Origin: Owenia fusiformis
Lineage: Eukaryota; Annelida; Polychaeta; Sabellida; Oweniidae
Assembly: GCA_903813345.2 (NCBI GenBank)
Contig: CAIIXF020000005.1
Location: 4,369,375-4,433,374, forward strand
Length of the DNA stretch: 64,000 nucleotides
Reading direction: 5' to 3'
The position numbers and the translations under genes are program-made. Below, piece after piece: positions 42,822 to 52,855 of this stretch (the stretch's first letter is position 1; each line of letters begins with the position of its first letter). The notes below the pieces were generated by a model, which was given only the letters and a program-made list of their open reading frames with translations, was not told where the DNA came from and did no database searches.

Positions 42822-43590
42822 CCGTATTCTCTGTAATTACCGCCCACTCTCTAATAAGCGCCCACCCCGCTTCACAAAGTTCAAGAAACATCGAGGAATC
42901 AACAAGAATTGAAGAATATATCAGGAAAAAAATATTTCTCAAAATCCAGGAGCGGGCGATAATAGAGTACTTACCCTAAAACTGCTGTAAACACGACGCG
43001 TTTTGTAATTCTATGCATCCTCTCGATACATATCTATCGATGGGTGCTTCCCACACCATACCATGCTAATATTGTCTCCAAATATTCCATAATGAATGAA
43101 GGAATTGTTCTTTATCGGCATTCAGAAATTTCAAAAGCTACTGGGCAGATGTTCTGCGCATGTCAAGGTCATGAACTTTCTGGTTTCTTTTTAATGTTTC
43201 TCGACTTTTGCACGAATAATGATGATCTCTCATCAAATTAGAAATAATGTATAACTTTAGATCGATATCCAGCAGTCTCTAGTGGAAATATTGAAGGTAA
43301 TCGGCGATAATGACAAAGTGGGCGTGCCGGAAATAAATTAGACATAGACAGGTCTTCAACCACTATCAATATTGTCTAAGCGATCTTTACCGTATTCTCT
43401 CCAATAACAGCACTTGTCATATTATTATAAAAATATGTTGAAGAAAATGCATTCTTGTCAAGAAAAATTGCCATACATGAAATTCCTCGGGATTTCTGAT
43501 TTCTTTCATACATGGGCGCTTATTAGAATGGTCTAAATAATGTATTTTCAATTTTCTAAACGCCCTGGGCGCTAATTACAGAGAATACGG
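42822..43590. mobile_element. TA-flanked inverted-repeat element, 769 bp
   Basis: Ends CCGTATTCTCTGTAATTACC and its complement (right end reads CGCTAATTACAGAGAATACGG) match over 24 bp with one difference. TA lies on both sides (42820-42821, 43591-43592). An extra terminus-like CCGTATTCTCTCCAATAACA lies inside at about 43391, so the right 200 bp could itself be a shorter element. GCCC-rich CGCCCAC and GCGGGCG motifs sit next to the ends. No transposase. It fits a non-autonomous Tc1/mariner-type element. Confidence 0.75.
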
Positions 43591-43712
43591 TATCTGAATT
43601 TTGACATGAAGTGTATAAACTGCAACCAGGCCTCTATTGTGTTTTGAGTAAAGTAGCCCTTATCAAACTTCTTTTGTTATGAACATCTTGTGAGTCAGGA
43701 GCCTGGTTGTAG

Positions 43713-43952
43713 TTTGACATTCTTGGGCTATTTTGACACAATCATTTATCAAATACATATGCATCTAATGTCAACAATTTAATGATATCATCTGCATATC
43801 TGTATCATAATGTATTTATCCCAAATATATACAAGTAGATTCAGGTTATCTATTTTGTTACAGAGAAAAGATATAATATTATTAGGTAACTATAAACTCA
43901 TGGTATTAGTAAGAAACTGTATAATATATAATAATCATGAGATAAAACCAAT
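43713..43952 (+). repeat. 240-bp direct repeat, right copy
   Basis: Identical by eye to 36,515-36,754. The flanks diverge immediately on both sides. Confidence 0.9.
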
Positions 43953-44454
43953 GAGAAAATACGTAAATAAAGTGAATACAAAACTAAAGCCTAAACATGA
44001 TGTCAACGGTGGGAATCATAATTTTGCACACTTTTCAACATTTACAATAGCAAGAAAGACGTTGCTCTTAGCAAACAAGCCATATTTCAAGTTAAAGTCA
44101 AACATCATACAGAAAGTACATTATGAACATAATACTGATTATTAAATAATCATAGAATATACTAAAAGTCTATTAGATGTTGAAAAACATGTTGAAATAA
44201 TGCATAGTCAAAACATAGATGTATGATCTATAACAGATAAGTACGAAAACAATAAGCTAGCCTAGTCCTAGCACACATCCTCTGATCCTATTTTATTAAA
44301 ACAATCTTGTTTCTTTTCACATTAGATTGTAATATGAGATATATAGGTTCTAATTTCTTATGAGAGCTTGCTTTTCTTGCTGGCTCTCTTTAAAGTTTTT
44401 AGATCTTCTCTTTGATACATAGATTTAAAAAATCTATTTCAGAGTTGGATAACG

Positions 44455-45020
44455 AAATGAAACTGGCTATAGTAGGTAGCAGTTTGGTTGAAAATGTTAA
44501 TAAAGCTAATCATAAATGGAAATTTGAGTCTAAAACAAAAAAACATGGCACTTTAAGCCAGGAGGTCATATTGATAACTTAGATAATTCCAAAGTGAATT
44601 TCAAAACATGAAGAACTAACATTGTATTTTTGCAAACTGCGGGTAAGGATTGTTCCGACGCAGGAAAAGATTACACTGAATCAGTACATTCTCATATTTC
44701 AACAATAACAGAAAACTATTTGAAAGCCATTTCTATCGTTCAAGAAAACCTTATGGAGAGAAATGTAATTTTAATAGGGAAAATTCCAAATACTAGATCT
44801 AAGCATTGGAAGCATTTGAAGAACAAGGGTGATAGTGAATGTACAAATATAATTATAAATGGCGTTAACAAAGAACTTTATCAAAGCAAAATTTACATGA
44901 CTATATATTTTGGCGATCACAAGGATTAGAGGATGTGGTAAAAATGGACTTTTGAAAAATGATGGTACCCATTTAAATTGTAAAGGCAATCAAATACGCT
45001 TTTATTCATGCATTGGGTGT
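44455..45020 (+). other. SGNH-hydrolase domain of retroelement fossil B
   Basis: Block I (KLAIVGSSLVENV), an ISIVQENLMERNVILIGKIP segment and block V (NDGTHLNCKGNQIR) are recognisable in the order of SGNH hydrolases and correspond to the frame in fossil A. The region is broken by a few interruptions. Confidence 0.55.
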
Positions 45021-45257
45021 ATAAGATAGTTAAGTAAGTATCTGATTGTTTTTAATGTTGAATACAAATAACATATAGCAACAGTATTATCAATACAATT
45101 TAACTTAAGTTGATAACTTAAATGTTAAAATTAAAGTAAAGTGTCACAGGCATGTAATTAAAGTACGATATTTAATAATTAAAGGAGCATTGAGTCTCAA
45201 ACCCCAACAAAAACATAAAAAATTGACAAAACATGAATTGTTATCAATTATTGGCTT

Positions 45258-45465
45258 TTGAGCCATTGTCGTTACATTAAACCATTCGGCAGCGCTTTCA
45301 CTAGAAGGTTAAATCACTTATCAAAGAAGCTCAAAAACTACACTGAAAAAAAAAGATTATCTTATGAAGTCAAACAAGATCTGATAATATGGGATTCTTT
45401 TTTTCTCAACAGAAGAAAAATTTTGAATTGTTCACAGATTCTTCTCAATCAGTTGGCTTCGGGGT
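45258..45465 (+). other. RT/RNase H region of fossil B, left of LINE insertion
   Basis: RYIKPFGSAFTRRLNHLSKK and YEVKQDLIIWDSFF are the RT-RNase H junction typical of DIRS elements, followed by FTDSSQSVGFGV, the start of RNase H. The LINE insertion point follows directly. Confidence 0.65.
45453..45465. repeat. 13-bp target-site duplication, left
   Basis: TTGGCTTCGGGGT is repeated exactly at 47284-47296 on the other side of the LINE. Confidence 0.9.
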
Positions 45466-47283
45466 CTGTTTTAGTTGTCTTTATTCAACAAATTCATATA
45501 CCATAATACAAAAATATGCTGCCAAGCGCCAATGGCATTACTGGCTAGCATTTATTAATTTCATCTTTAGTAAAATATCATAAAATAAAACATAGATGTG
45601 TGTGCTTAATTGCATAATTTATCCTGGAGTTTGCCACATTCTACCCAAGACAGAAGCACTTTAAGTTTCTTGATGCATTATAAAATTGATGAATTTTTTC
45701 TTTAAAATACAATCTTTTTCTAATGACAGGTTGTTTTCAAACAATAATGCCTTAATTCTATCCTCTTGTCTCCGGGGTAACAGGTTCTCAAGGTTATGCT
45801 GCTCAAGGGACTCAATAAACTCATGTCGTCTTGTAGAAAGGCGCTGAGAGTTAAAGATGAAATGCTTAGGCGTTTCACTCTCACCACATATACAAAGGTT
45901 ATCAGAAATGCCAGTAAAATTATGCGCAAATTTTTGAGATTTGAAGTAAAGACCACATCTTATTCGGTTTAAAATGATTTCCTGTTTACGAGATAGGTTG
46001 AGTTTGGATGTGGTGTTAAAATTTTGAAAATCTTTTGTTTTCTTCCTTACCGTGGTTTTAAATATTGAAATTCTGGGTATTACCCTCTCCTCTTCACTTA
46101 GTTTGTTCCATTGGTTTATTAGTCTCAACACAGGGGATTTCCTTAGCCGGGCACTCGCCTTGACTGGAATTTTGAAGGGTTGGTGAGATCTGAGATCTCT
46201 GACTTTTTCATTTTTGTATTTGTCAAAAAGTTCAATTATGTAATCAGGTGATAAGCCTCTACATATTTTATACATAATAACTAGATTTTTGTCATTTCTT
46301 CTCATTTCGAGAGTTTTCCATTTTACGCAGTCCAGGGTTTTGAGGGTACACAAGCCGTGCAGGGCTCCTGAACATATTATCGCAGCTTTGTAATGAAGTT
46401 TGTCAAGTTTAGCAAGATTTTGAAGTGTGCTACCTCCATAGATGGAGCTGCAGTAGTCCATATGTGAAAGGATATAAGCTTTATAAATAGTTTCGAGATG
46501 TTTAGAGTTAATTTTATGGCTTAGTGCTTGTAAAGGGTTAAGTTGCTTTTGAACTTTACTTGCTAGTTCATTTATATGTATATCAAACTTTAGCCTGTTG
46601 TCGAAAGTGAAGCCTAGGTGTTTGTGGGATGTTTTATAGGGAATTTGAGTCCCTTCAAAGAAAAGGGGCATGGGGTCAAAATTATCTATGTGCTTTGGTT
46701 GAAAAATCATATGCGCACTTTTTGAGGCCTTGAATTTTAAGTGCCATTTAGCAGACCACTCTTCAAGAATGTTAAGGTCATGTTGGAGGTCAAGAGTTTG
46801 ATTTAAGGCTGTGTCAAAAGAAGCATATGCTGAGGTGTCGTCGGCGTAAATGAAAGACTCAGAATTTAGATTTTGCGGAAGGTCATTTATATAAAGAAGG
46901 AACAGCAGGGGTCCAAGAACAGACCCCTGTGGGACTCCTGTGTTGATATGGCCAATATTTGAAAATTTTGATTTTGCATCATCCACTGTAACACAGATTT
47001 TCCTTTGTGATAGATAAGATTTCAAAAGGGTCAAGGTCAGACCAGAGATTCCATACGCTTTAAGTTTGTGTAAGAGTAGTGCATGCGGAACAGAATCAAA
47101 TGCAGAGGAAATATCTAAAAAACAGGAATTAACTCCTTTGCCCTGTTCAAATTCATTTAAGATAAAGTCAACTATAGCTGTTATTTGAAGTTCCGTGTTA
47201 TGTCCAGGTAAAAACCCGGATTGCTTATGGTAAAGAAGCTTCTGGTCAAAAATATGCTCCATTAAATGGGAGTGTATAACTTT
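45466..47283 (-). mobile_element. LINE insertion (Jockey/CR1-like), 5'-truncated, minus strand
   Basis: A 1,818-bp insertion flanked by the 13-bp duplication TTGGCTTCGGGGT. On the minus strand it starts 21 bp before the first ATG, so it is 5'-truncated upstream of the RT core and lacks the endonuclease. It ends near 45466 after an AATAAAGACAACT signal without a long poly(A). It entered the RNase H region of fossil B in antisense. The clean duplication and open 533-codon frame make it one of the youngest insertions in the window. Confidence 0.9.
45661..47262 (-). CDS. LINE ORF2 fragment: reverse transcriptase and C-terminal knuckle (533 codons)
   Basis: Reverse transcriptase copies element RNA at nicked target DNA. 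Motifs run in order: SGFLPGHNTELQITAIVDFI (about residue 16), FLDISSAFDSVPHALLLHKL with the first catalytic Asp (about 48), GVPQGSVLGPLLFLLYINDL (about 109), and FIYADDTSAYAS with the catalytic Asp pair (about 136). Then come HLGFTFDNRLKFDIHI and SHMDYCSSIYGG. Near residue 485 a zinc-knuckle-like CICGESETPKHF has its last cysteine replaced. The endonuclease domain is lost by 5' truncation. The frame is uninterrupted to its stop. All catalytic RT residues are present, but without the N-terminal part it should not retrotranspose on its own. Confidence 0.9.
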   Translation of the reverse strand: MEHIFDQKLLYHKQSGFLPGHNTELQITAIVDFILNEFEQGKGVNSCFLDISSAFDSVPHALLLHKLKAYGISGLTLTLLKSYLSQRKICVTVDDAKSKFSNIGHINTGVPQGSVLGPLLFLLYINDLPQNLNSESFIYADDTSAYASFDTALNQTLDLQHDLNILEEWSAKWHLKFKASKSAHMIFQPKHIDNFDPMPLFFEGTQIPYKTSHKHLGFTFDNRLKFDIHINELASKVQKQLNPLQALSHKINSKHLETIYKAYILSHMDYCSSIYGGSTLQNLAKLDKLHYKAAIICSGALHGLCTLKTLDCVKWKTLEMRRNDKNLVIMYKICRGLSPDYIIELFDKYKNEKVRDLRSHQPFKIPVKASARLRKSPVLRLINQWNKLSEEERVIPRISIFKTTVRKKTKDFQNFNTTSKLNLSRKQEIILNRIRCGLYFKSQKFAHNFTGISDNLCICGESETPKHFIFNSQRLSTRRHEFIESLEQHNLENLLPRRQEDRIKALLFENNLSLEKDCILKKKFINFIMHQET

Positions 47284-47296
47284 TTGGCTTCGGGGT
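47284..47296. repeat. 13-bp target-site duplication, right
   Basis: TTGGCTTCGGGGT, identical to the left copy at 45453-45465. Confidence 0.9.
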
Positions 47297-47655
47297 GATA
47301 TTGGACAATGAATATTTTTATGGAAAATGGCCGAAATCCTGGAATTAAAAAAATATTACTTTACAGGAATTATTTCCTCTTGTCTTGGCATTACATATCA
47401 GGGCTGAAATATTAGTAACAAAAAGTGTAGAATGTTTTACGGATAATGATGGTTTACAATATATTTTGAACAAATATCTTCAAAAGACATGGTGATCATG
47501 AAGCTAGTGAGGAACCTAGTAAATATTTGTTTAAACAAAAACATTGTGATTGAAATTATTATAGCTGGTGCTAATAATGAATTAGCAGATGCATTATCGA
47601 GAAACATGTACATGTATTCCAATAGAAAACAGGGCATCAACATTACAAACAAGTG
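47297..47655 (+). other. RNase H region of fossil B, right of LINE insertion
   Basis: ITLQELFPLVLALHIRAEIL, VECFTDNDGLQYILNKY, LVRNLVNICLNKNIVIEIII and GANNELADALSRNM are the characteristic RNase H end of DIRS elements, with the TDN and ADALSR blocks. It is broken in about two places. Confidence 0.7.
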
Positions 47656-47768
47656 AAAGTTCCAGACAACTTATTTCCCAGCAATTGGAATAACTTTAAA
47701 ATGGATAGTAAAAGATACTATAGCCCCAGCAACAACATCAGTTTACAACAGAGCTTATGAGTTAGCAA

Positions 47769-48444
47769 TGGAATTCCAAACATTGACTGGAGAGACTGCT
47801 TTTCCAATGAATGTTAATGCAGCTGCTTTATTTGTGGCTTTTTTAATCCATAAAAACTTGGCATCTTCTACAATTCACATGTTAATGTCAGGTATCTCAT
47901 ATTTTCATAAATTAAATAATTGGGTAAACCCTGTAAATCATATTAAGTGTCACAAGGCTTAACAGGCATATCAAAGTTAAATCGTAGAATTGATTGTAGA
48001 CTGCCAATGACTTTACAGTTGTTAGTAATATTGATAAGAAATTTGGATTTTGTATTGTTGTCGAAATACGACATTGCACTGTTCAGGGCTGTGTTTGCAA
48101 CAGCATTCTTTGCTTTATTAAGAATAAGTGAAATGACAGACTCAAAATCAGGTCACAACATAAAATTTGAAAATGTATTAGTGACACAATCTGAAATCAT
48201 CATACGTTTAGTTACTCATAAACAAAGCAAACAAGAAGCACTTCTGAAATTGACAGTACAACACCAGGGGGTGTGTCATGTACAGTTTATTAAAGAATAT
48301 AATGTAATGTATCTGAAAAATATTACAAGTCACATAGTTTTATGATAGGGGGCGCTACATGGGTGGCTACTTTGGGTTTGAATGACTATGAAATACAAAA
48401 ACTAGGCAGGTGGTGCTCCCTAGCCTTTAGAAAATATATAAGAT
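47769..48444 (+). other. Tyrosine recombinase of fossil B
   Basis: An N-terminal core-binding segment (FLIHKNLASSTIHMLMSGIS) is followed by the catalytic part. FFALLRISEMTDS holds the first Arg, and the close LGLNDYEIQKLGRWCSLAFR with KYIR holds the GRW and nucleophile Tyr region. This is the recombinase of DIRS/Ngaro elements, which integrate circular DNA without target duplication. It is broken in about two places. Confidence 0.7.
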
Positions 48445-48686
48445 AAAATGAAAATTAGAGAAGTTAAAAAATTATTATAAAAATGAAATAACGAACTTGA
48501 GTATACTTTGCAACAAGATTTTGTAAGGAACAAATTCAGAATCTCAGTCACTTAACTGATATTAGATCTCTGACCTCAGCTGTCCTTTGTATCACATGAG
48601 ATTGTATGTTACTTGATAGCGCTAGCAGTAGTCAGTGTGTGTTACGATAGAAGTAAGAGTAGTCGAAAAAATTCAACTTAAGCACA

Positions 48687-49610
48687 ATGCCAAAAGCAAA
48701 AACCAAGCATTTAAACAGTGAAGATATACAAGAAAGAATTAATACACCTGAAAGTAGTTTGTCTCAGGAGGTTGGGGAACTAAAGGAACTGGTAAAGAAT
48801 CTAATCAGTAATAAGGAAAAATCAAAATCAGATAACAAAAAAGGAAGCAAACGAAAGATCAAAGATTCTCCAAAAGTATCTAAAAGCAAAAGACGTAAGA
48901 ATTCATGTTTGGATAGTGATGTTTGTTCATCATCAGACTCATCATCTGAATCAGAGAGTGATCCAGACTTTGACGACTCTGAATTTGAGGACCATGAGAA
49001 AACAATGAAAGGAGTCCAAAAATCATTGTCTGATGTGATCAAGAAAAGCTTGACAATGGAGGTTTCTGATGAGAAACAAAAGGAAAGGAAGGATCGTTAT
49101 CCACAGCTAGACAATACACCTTTACTTCGTAAAACCAGGGTCAACCCTGAGATATGGTCTGCCTTTGTAAAAGGCAGTTTGCGATCTGAAGATTTGTCGT
49201 TATCTTCCATTCAGGAAACAATTGTGTATGGTGGTAGACCAATAATTCAGGTCGTGAGTGATTTGATGGACTTAAGGGATAAGAATAGCACAATAAAAAC
49301 AAAGGACATATCTTCTATTATTAAGACTTTGATGGATGGTGTCAAACTTGGTTGTCAAGCCAGTAGGGACATTAATATGGTTAGGCGACAGAGAATTAAG
49401 GTGAAGCTGCCATATAAATATAAAGGGCTAGCATCTAAATCTGTTGAAGCATCTGAACAGCTTTTTGGGAAGGATGTATCAAAACGGATGAAAGAGTTTG
49501 ATGATGCCAGTAAACTGGCTTCAAAAAATTACGACAATTCAAAAAACTACCAGCGAAGGGGGGAATACTGGAGATACCCCCGCGACAAAAATCAAAATCT
49601 GTATATGTAG
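48687..49610 (+). other. DIRS-type gag of fossil B (frame looks whole)
   Basis: A lysine/serine-rich N-terminus (KKGSKRKIKDSPKVSKSKRR) and an acidic serine stretch precede a conserved core: TRVNPEIWSAFVKGSLRSED, ETIVYGGRPIIQVVSDLMDL, LGCQASRDINMVRRQRIKVK and SEQLFGKDVSKRMKEFDDAS. This order is that of DIRS gag-like proteins. The frame is open over 307 codons. A leader of about 240 bp separates it from the recombinase. Confidence 0.65.
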
Positions 49611-49689
49611 TTAGTTTACTTTCAGTACAATTTTTATGTGTTTGGTTGGGCGATAAGCTTCTCGTTGATGTTTGGCATGAATTATCCCC

Positions 49690-49890
49690 CAACTAAGGTG
49701 AGATCAAGAAATGGTAAGGGAGATATTGTTTGTGGTACATGAAGGTAAGCAACTAGAGTAATCACTATTGTATTAGTCAGATGTACTATTCTATTTTTAG
49801 CAAATTAGAAAACATAAACTAAAATTTGTAACAATAAAAACTACTCCCTAAAAAACCACATAAACCAAAAAGACAAATAAATACAATCAT
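49690..49890 (+). repeat. 3' stretch shared by fossils A and B
   Basis: ATGAAGGTAAGCAACTA(A/G)AGT, CACTATT(A/G)TATT and CTACTCCCTAAAAAA occur here and at 39,205-39,290. Confidence 0.65.
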
Positions 49891-49959
49891 ATGAAGATGC
49901 AAGTCCTATGAACAGCAAACTTCTGTATGATCTCAGGAAAAACACAAGAATTGACAGTA

Positions 49960-50330
49960 GCTGCATTCAAGCTGAAGCCAGTGTTACATGTTCTGGAGGC
50001 AAGTTGAGTTTTTGGGACACATTGTGTCTCGAGATGGTGTTGCTCCTAATCTTGTGAAGATTGAACAATTATTTGATTATCATACCACAAATTTTTTGAA
50101 GCAGGTTCAACAATTTTTGGGAGTAGTGTTGCTACATTAAAGAGTTTGCTAAAGTGGCCAGAGCACTCCATGATCTCACTCAGAGGAAGGTAGTATTCAA
50201 ATGGACACCAGAATGCTACCTTTATGGGATATCATAGAAATGACTATTCTTACATCCTTGACACTGATGCAAGCCTAGTAATATCAAATCAAGAGACCAG
50301 GTACTCCCCTCAGGCCTCACAACTAGTCCA
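49960..50330 (+). mobile_element. Ty3/Gypsy fossil, end of RT and start of RNase H
   Basis: EFLGHIVSRDGVAPNLVKIE, LKQVQQFLGS, ARALHDLTQRKVVFKWTPE-like residues and ILDTDAS mark the RT connection and RNase H start of a Gypsy element of a different lineage from that at 14.3 kb. It is broken in about three places; LTRs were not found. Confidence 0.65.
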
Positions 50331-51318
50331 AAGAAATCTAGTCCAATGATTAAAAAGAACAAAACAAAGGCTATGGAGATTGGTGAGCCAAGTGTAACAA
50401 CGCGTGATCAAGAGCCTTTGATACAAAGGGTGAAACCAAGTGTGAAAGACTCCGTGAAGGATGAAAGAGGAGTTTCATACAGAGAGCCGGAGCTAAACTA
50501 AACTAAAGGTTCTAGTAAGAAGGGTAAAGTTATGTCCCTTATTTTGCAAATCATAAATAAATTAAAGTCTTACCTGTGTTTCATTTCCCATCCTACCCAT
50601 ATCCTCTGAATTCCATTCCATAGGGTCATAGTGTTACTATGCTTTGGCTACTGCCACAAGGTTCTGCCACCCACTGGGAAGTAGCTCTCCCCTTTCAACC
50701 ACCTAGTTGTAAACAATGAGGAAAATGACTGGCAATAAAGGACAATACTGTACTACATAGGAGAAAACATATAACCTGATTATTTGTACAGTATCTAATA
50801 AAAATAAGGACAATTTGAGTTTTTTCTATATTTTTGCATATAAAAATATAATGTGTTTCAAATATTTAAGTGTTTTCAGCATTTTAACAAGGGAAATTCA
50901 GGCTGACATTTCTTTATGATAAAGAGTCAATTAAAACCACATGCTTATTTCAAGTTTTTCCTCTCATTACCCAGCAATAGCTGGATGCTTTAATAAATAA
51001 ATATTACACATTTAATTTCATTTTTTACCAATGATGTACCAATATACAGATATATTGATATAGGTGTAACAGAAAATATCCTCACCCAAAGCAATTCATA
51101 GGTATACAAGGCCAACATTTGTTTTCTTTCTGGTTGTCCTTGGCAAAGCCTGTCTTTATCTATCCCATATCTAAACCATGGTAGGCTACATGCCCCTTTC
51201 CAAATGGCCTACATAATAAGATGTGCTGAATCGTTTTAATCTATGAGGGGTAGAACTACATGTTAAATTAAAGGCATTTACAAAAATTTGGATTATAATG
51301 ATATAGGTCACCACTTAC
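50331..51318. other. Spacer with a possible minus-strand exon
   Basis: On the minus strand, ACAACTAG (about 50705) and CACAG|GTAAGAC (about 50570) bracket some 130 bp without a full open frame. Nothing else is recognised. Confidence 0.25.
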
Positions 51319-51461
51319 CCTTTTCCCTCTGCCTCTCCAGATGTCAAGTAGCAGAGCATTTTTGACATGGATGTACTTTATCATTCTTCTTCCTGTTTGT
51401 GATAGAGTTGGCGCTGGTTCCAGCCCTGTACATGTCTTGATTGTCAGTACTCCACTTGAAA
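51319..51461 (-). CDS. Putative minus-strand exon with strong splice sites, unassigned
   Basis: The minus strand has ATTTTACAG before 51461 and GTAAGTGG after 51319. The frame between is open: VLTIKTCTGLEPAPTLSQTG, RRMIKYIHVKNALLLDIWRG, then RGKR. I do not recognise it. It has the same strand as the acyl-CoA oxidase gene but lies 3.9 kb beyond its stop, so it belongs to another gene or element. Confidence 0.35.
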
Positions 51462-51621
51462 CTGTAAAATGTTCACATTTATTTAGAAGGCGATGACAGA
51501 AAGTGAATATTGTAACTGGATATCGTGATTTGAACAATTGACATTTAAAATGTGATAAACTGTACACATCAGCAATTCAAAAATCATAATGGAACACATA
51601 AAAAATGACATTTAATAGTAT

Positions 51622-51789
51622 ACAATTGTTGACCTCTCCAGAGGTCAACCGGCAAAATTGTATACCGAGACTGTAAACCGAGAAACTACTGTTGACAGAG
51701 ACCAAAGGTCGAGGTCAACAGTAGTTTCAAGGTTTACAGTCGAGGTATATGGTTTTGACGGTTGACCGAATGGAGAGGTCTACAATTGT
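51622..51789. mobile_element. Foldback (hairpin) MITE, 168 bp
   Basis: Two arms of about 80 bp, nearly complementary along their whole length, with about 5 bp between (ACAATTGT(T/A)GACCTCTCCA at the ends, GAAACTACTGTTGAC at the centre). Transcribed, it would form a near-perfect hairpin. The flanks show no clear duplication. Confidence 0.85.
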
Positions 51790-52235
51790 TTTGTTAGTCA
51801 GAAGGAATTAATAATACACATATAGACGACAGTCATCAATCATGGCTTCAATTCACAATCTTCAATAGGCAGTAGAAGTGGATACTCATCCTCTACATCA
51901 GGCTCATGGTCCTGCTCTTGCTGTATCTCTGCCCCAGGAAAAACAATTGTGTCCAAAATCACAATTGATTGTAATACCAAAGATCTGTTTTACGTGTTAT
52001 GATTTGTGCCTGTTGTGAAGATATATACCTACCACGGACAGGAGACATTCTACAGGACCGAGTAAGGGCTTATCGACAACAAAGTCAAAATGAAACTGCT
52101 TAAATGTTGCCTGTCAATAAACACATGGTGGAAATTAAAATTTTGAATACTACCAGTCAAGATGGGATGTTTGGAAAAAAACGGTTACAAAAACATTTCA
52201 TAAACTTGTTCAAACATTTCAAGAATCTCATACCA

Positions 52236-52855
52236 TCAAAAAGCCCCCAGAAGCTATGCAAGGGCCTGCAGAAACTGTACTGTAGCCCCCAGAAGCTATA
52301 CAGGGGCCCCCAGTGGCTCCCAGAAGCTATACTATGGCCCCCAGAAGCTATGCAAGGGCCCGCAGAAACTATACGGTAGCCCCCATAAGCTATACAATGG
52401 CCTCCAGAAGCTATACAGTGTCCCCCAATGGGCCACCATATAGCTTTGGGGGCCACCGTATAGCTTCTAGGGGCTACTGGGGGCCCTGTATAGCTTCTGG
52501 GAGCCATTGGGGGCCATCATATAGATTCTTGGGGCCATCGTGTAGCTTCTGGGGGCTGCTGTATAGCTTCTGGGGGCCATCGTATAGCTTCTTGCGGCCA
52601 CTGGGGTTCCCTGTATAGCTTCTGGGTGCCACCATATAGCTCCTGGGGGCCACTAATTAGCTTCTGGGGGCCATCATATAGCTTCTGAGGGCCACTGGGG
52701 GCCACCATATAGCTTCTGGAGACCACAGTATAGTTTCTGTGGGCTCTTGTATAGCTTCTGGGGGCCATCGTATACCTTCTGGGGCGCACTTTGGGCCCCT
52801 GTATAGATTCTTGGGGCCACTGGGGGCCATCATATAGCTTCTGGGGGCTTCTGGA
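52236..52855. repeat. Minisatellite (CCCCAGAAGCTATA) that reverses orientation at ~52,430
   Basis: Roughly 20-22-bp units and 40-bp multiples of CCCCCAGAAGCTATACAGGG run to about 52,423. From about 52,431 to 52,855 the complement (TATAGCTTCTGGGGGCCA) runs on. The array therefore has a head-to-head switch. It gives open frames on both strands with repeated SYT/YGS-like peptides, which are not genes. 52,856-53,405 is plain spacer. Confidence 0.9.

Larger units (their letters stand above)
43713..49890 (+). mobile_element. DIRS/Ngaro-type (tyrosine-recombinase) retroelement fossil B
   Basis: Parts in order: 240-bp repeat, SGNH-type hydrolase (44.45-45.02 kb), RNase H region (45.26-47.65 kb, interrupted by an antisense LINE), tyrosine recombinase (47.77-48.44 kb), DIRS-type gag (48.69-49.61 kb) and a 3' stretch shared with fossil A. 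Tyrosine recombinase instead of integrase defines DIRS/Ngaro elements. It is broken: one LINE insertion and several other breaks, while gag looks whole. Gag normally comes first, so this is probably the end of one copy joined to the start of another. Confidence 0.7.

Noticed and set aside
52157-52789. Open frames on both strands rich in SYT/YGS-like repeats
   Set aside because: They are translations of the CCCCAGAAGCTATA minisatellite, which is open in several frames because of its unit length.
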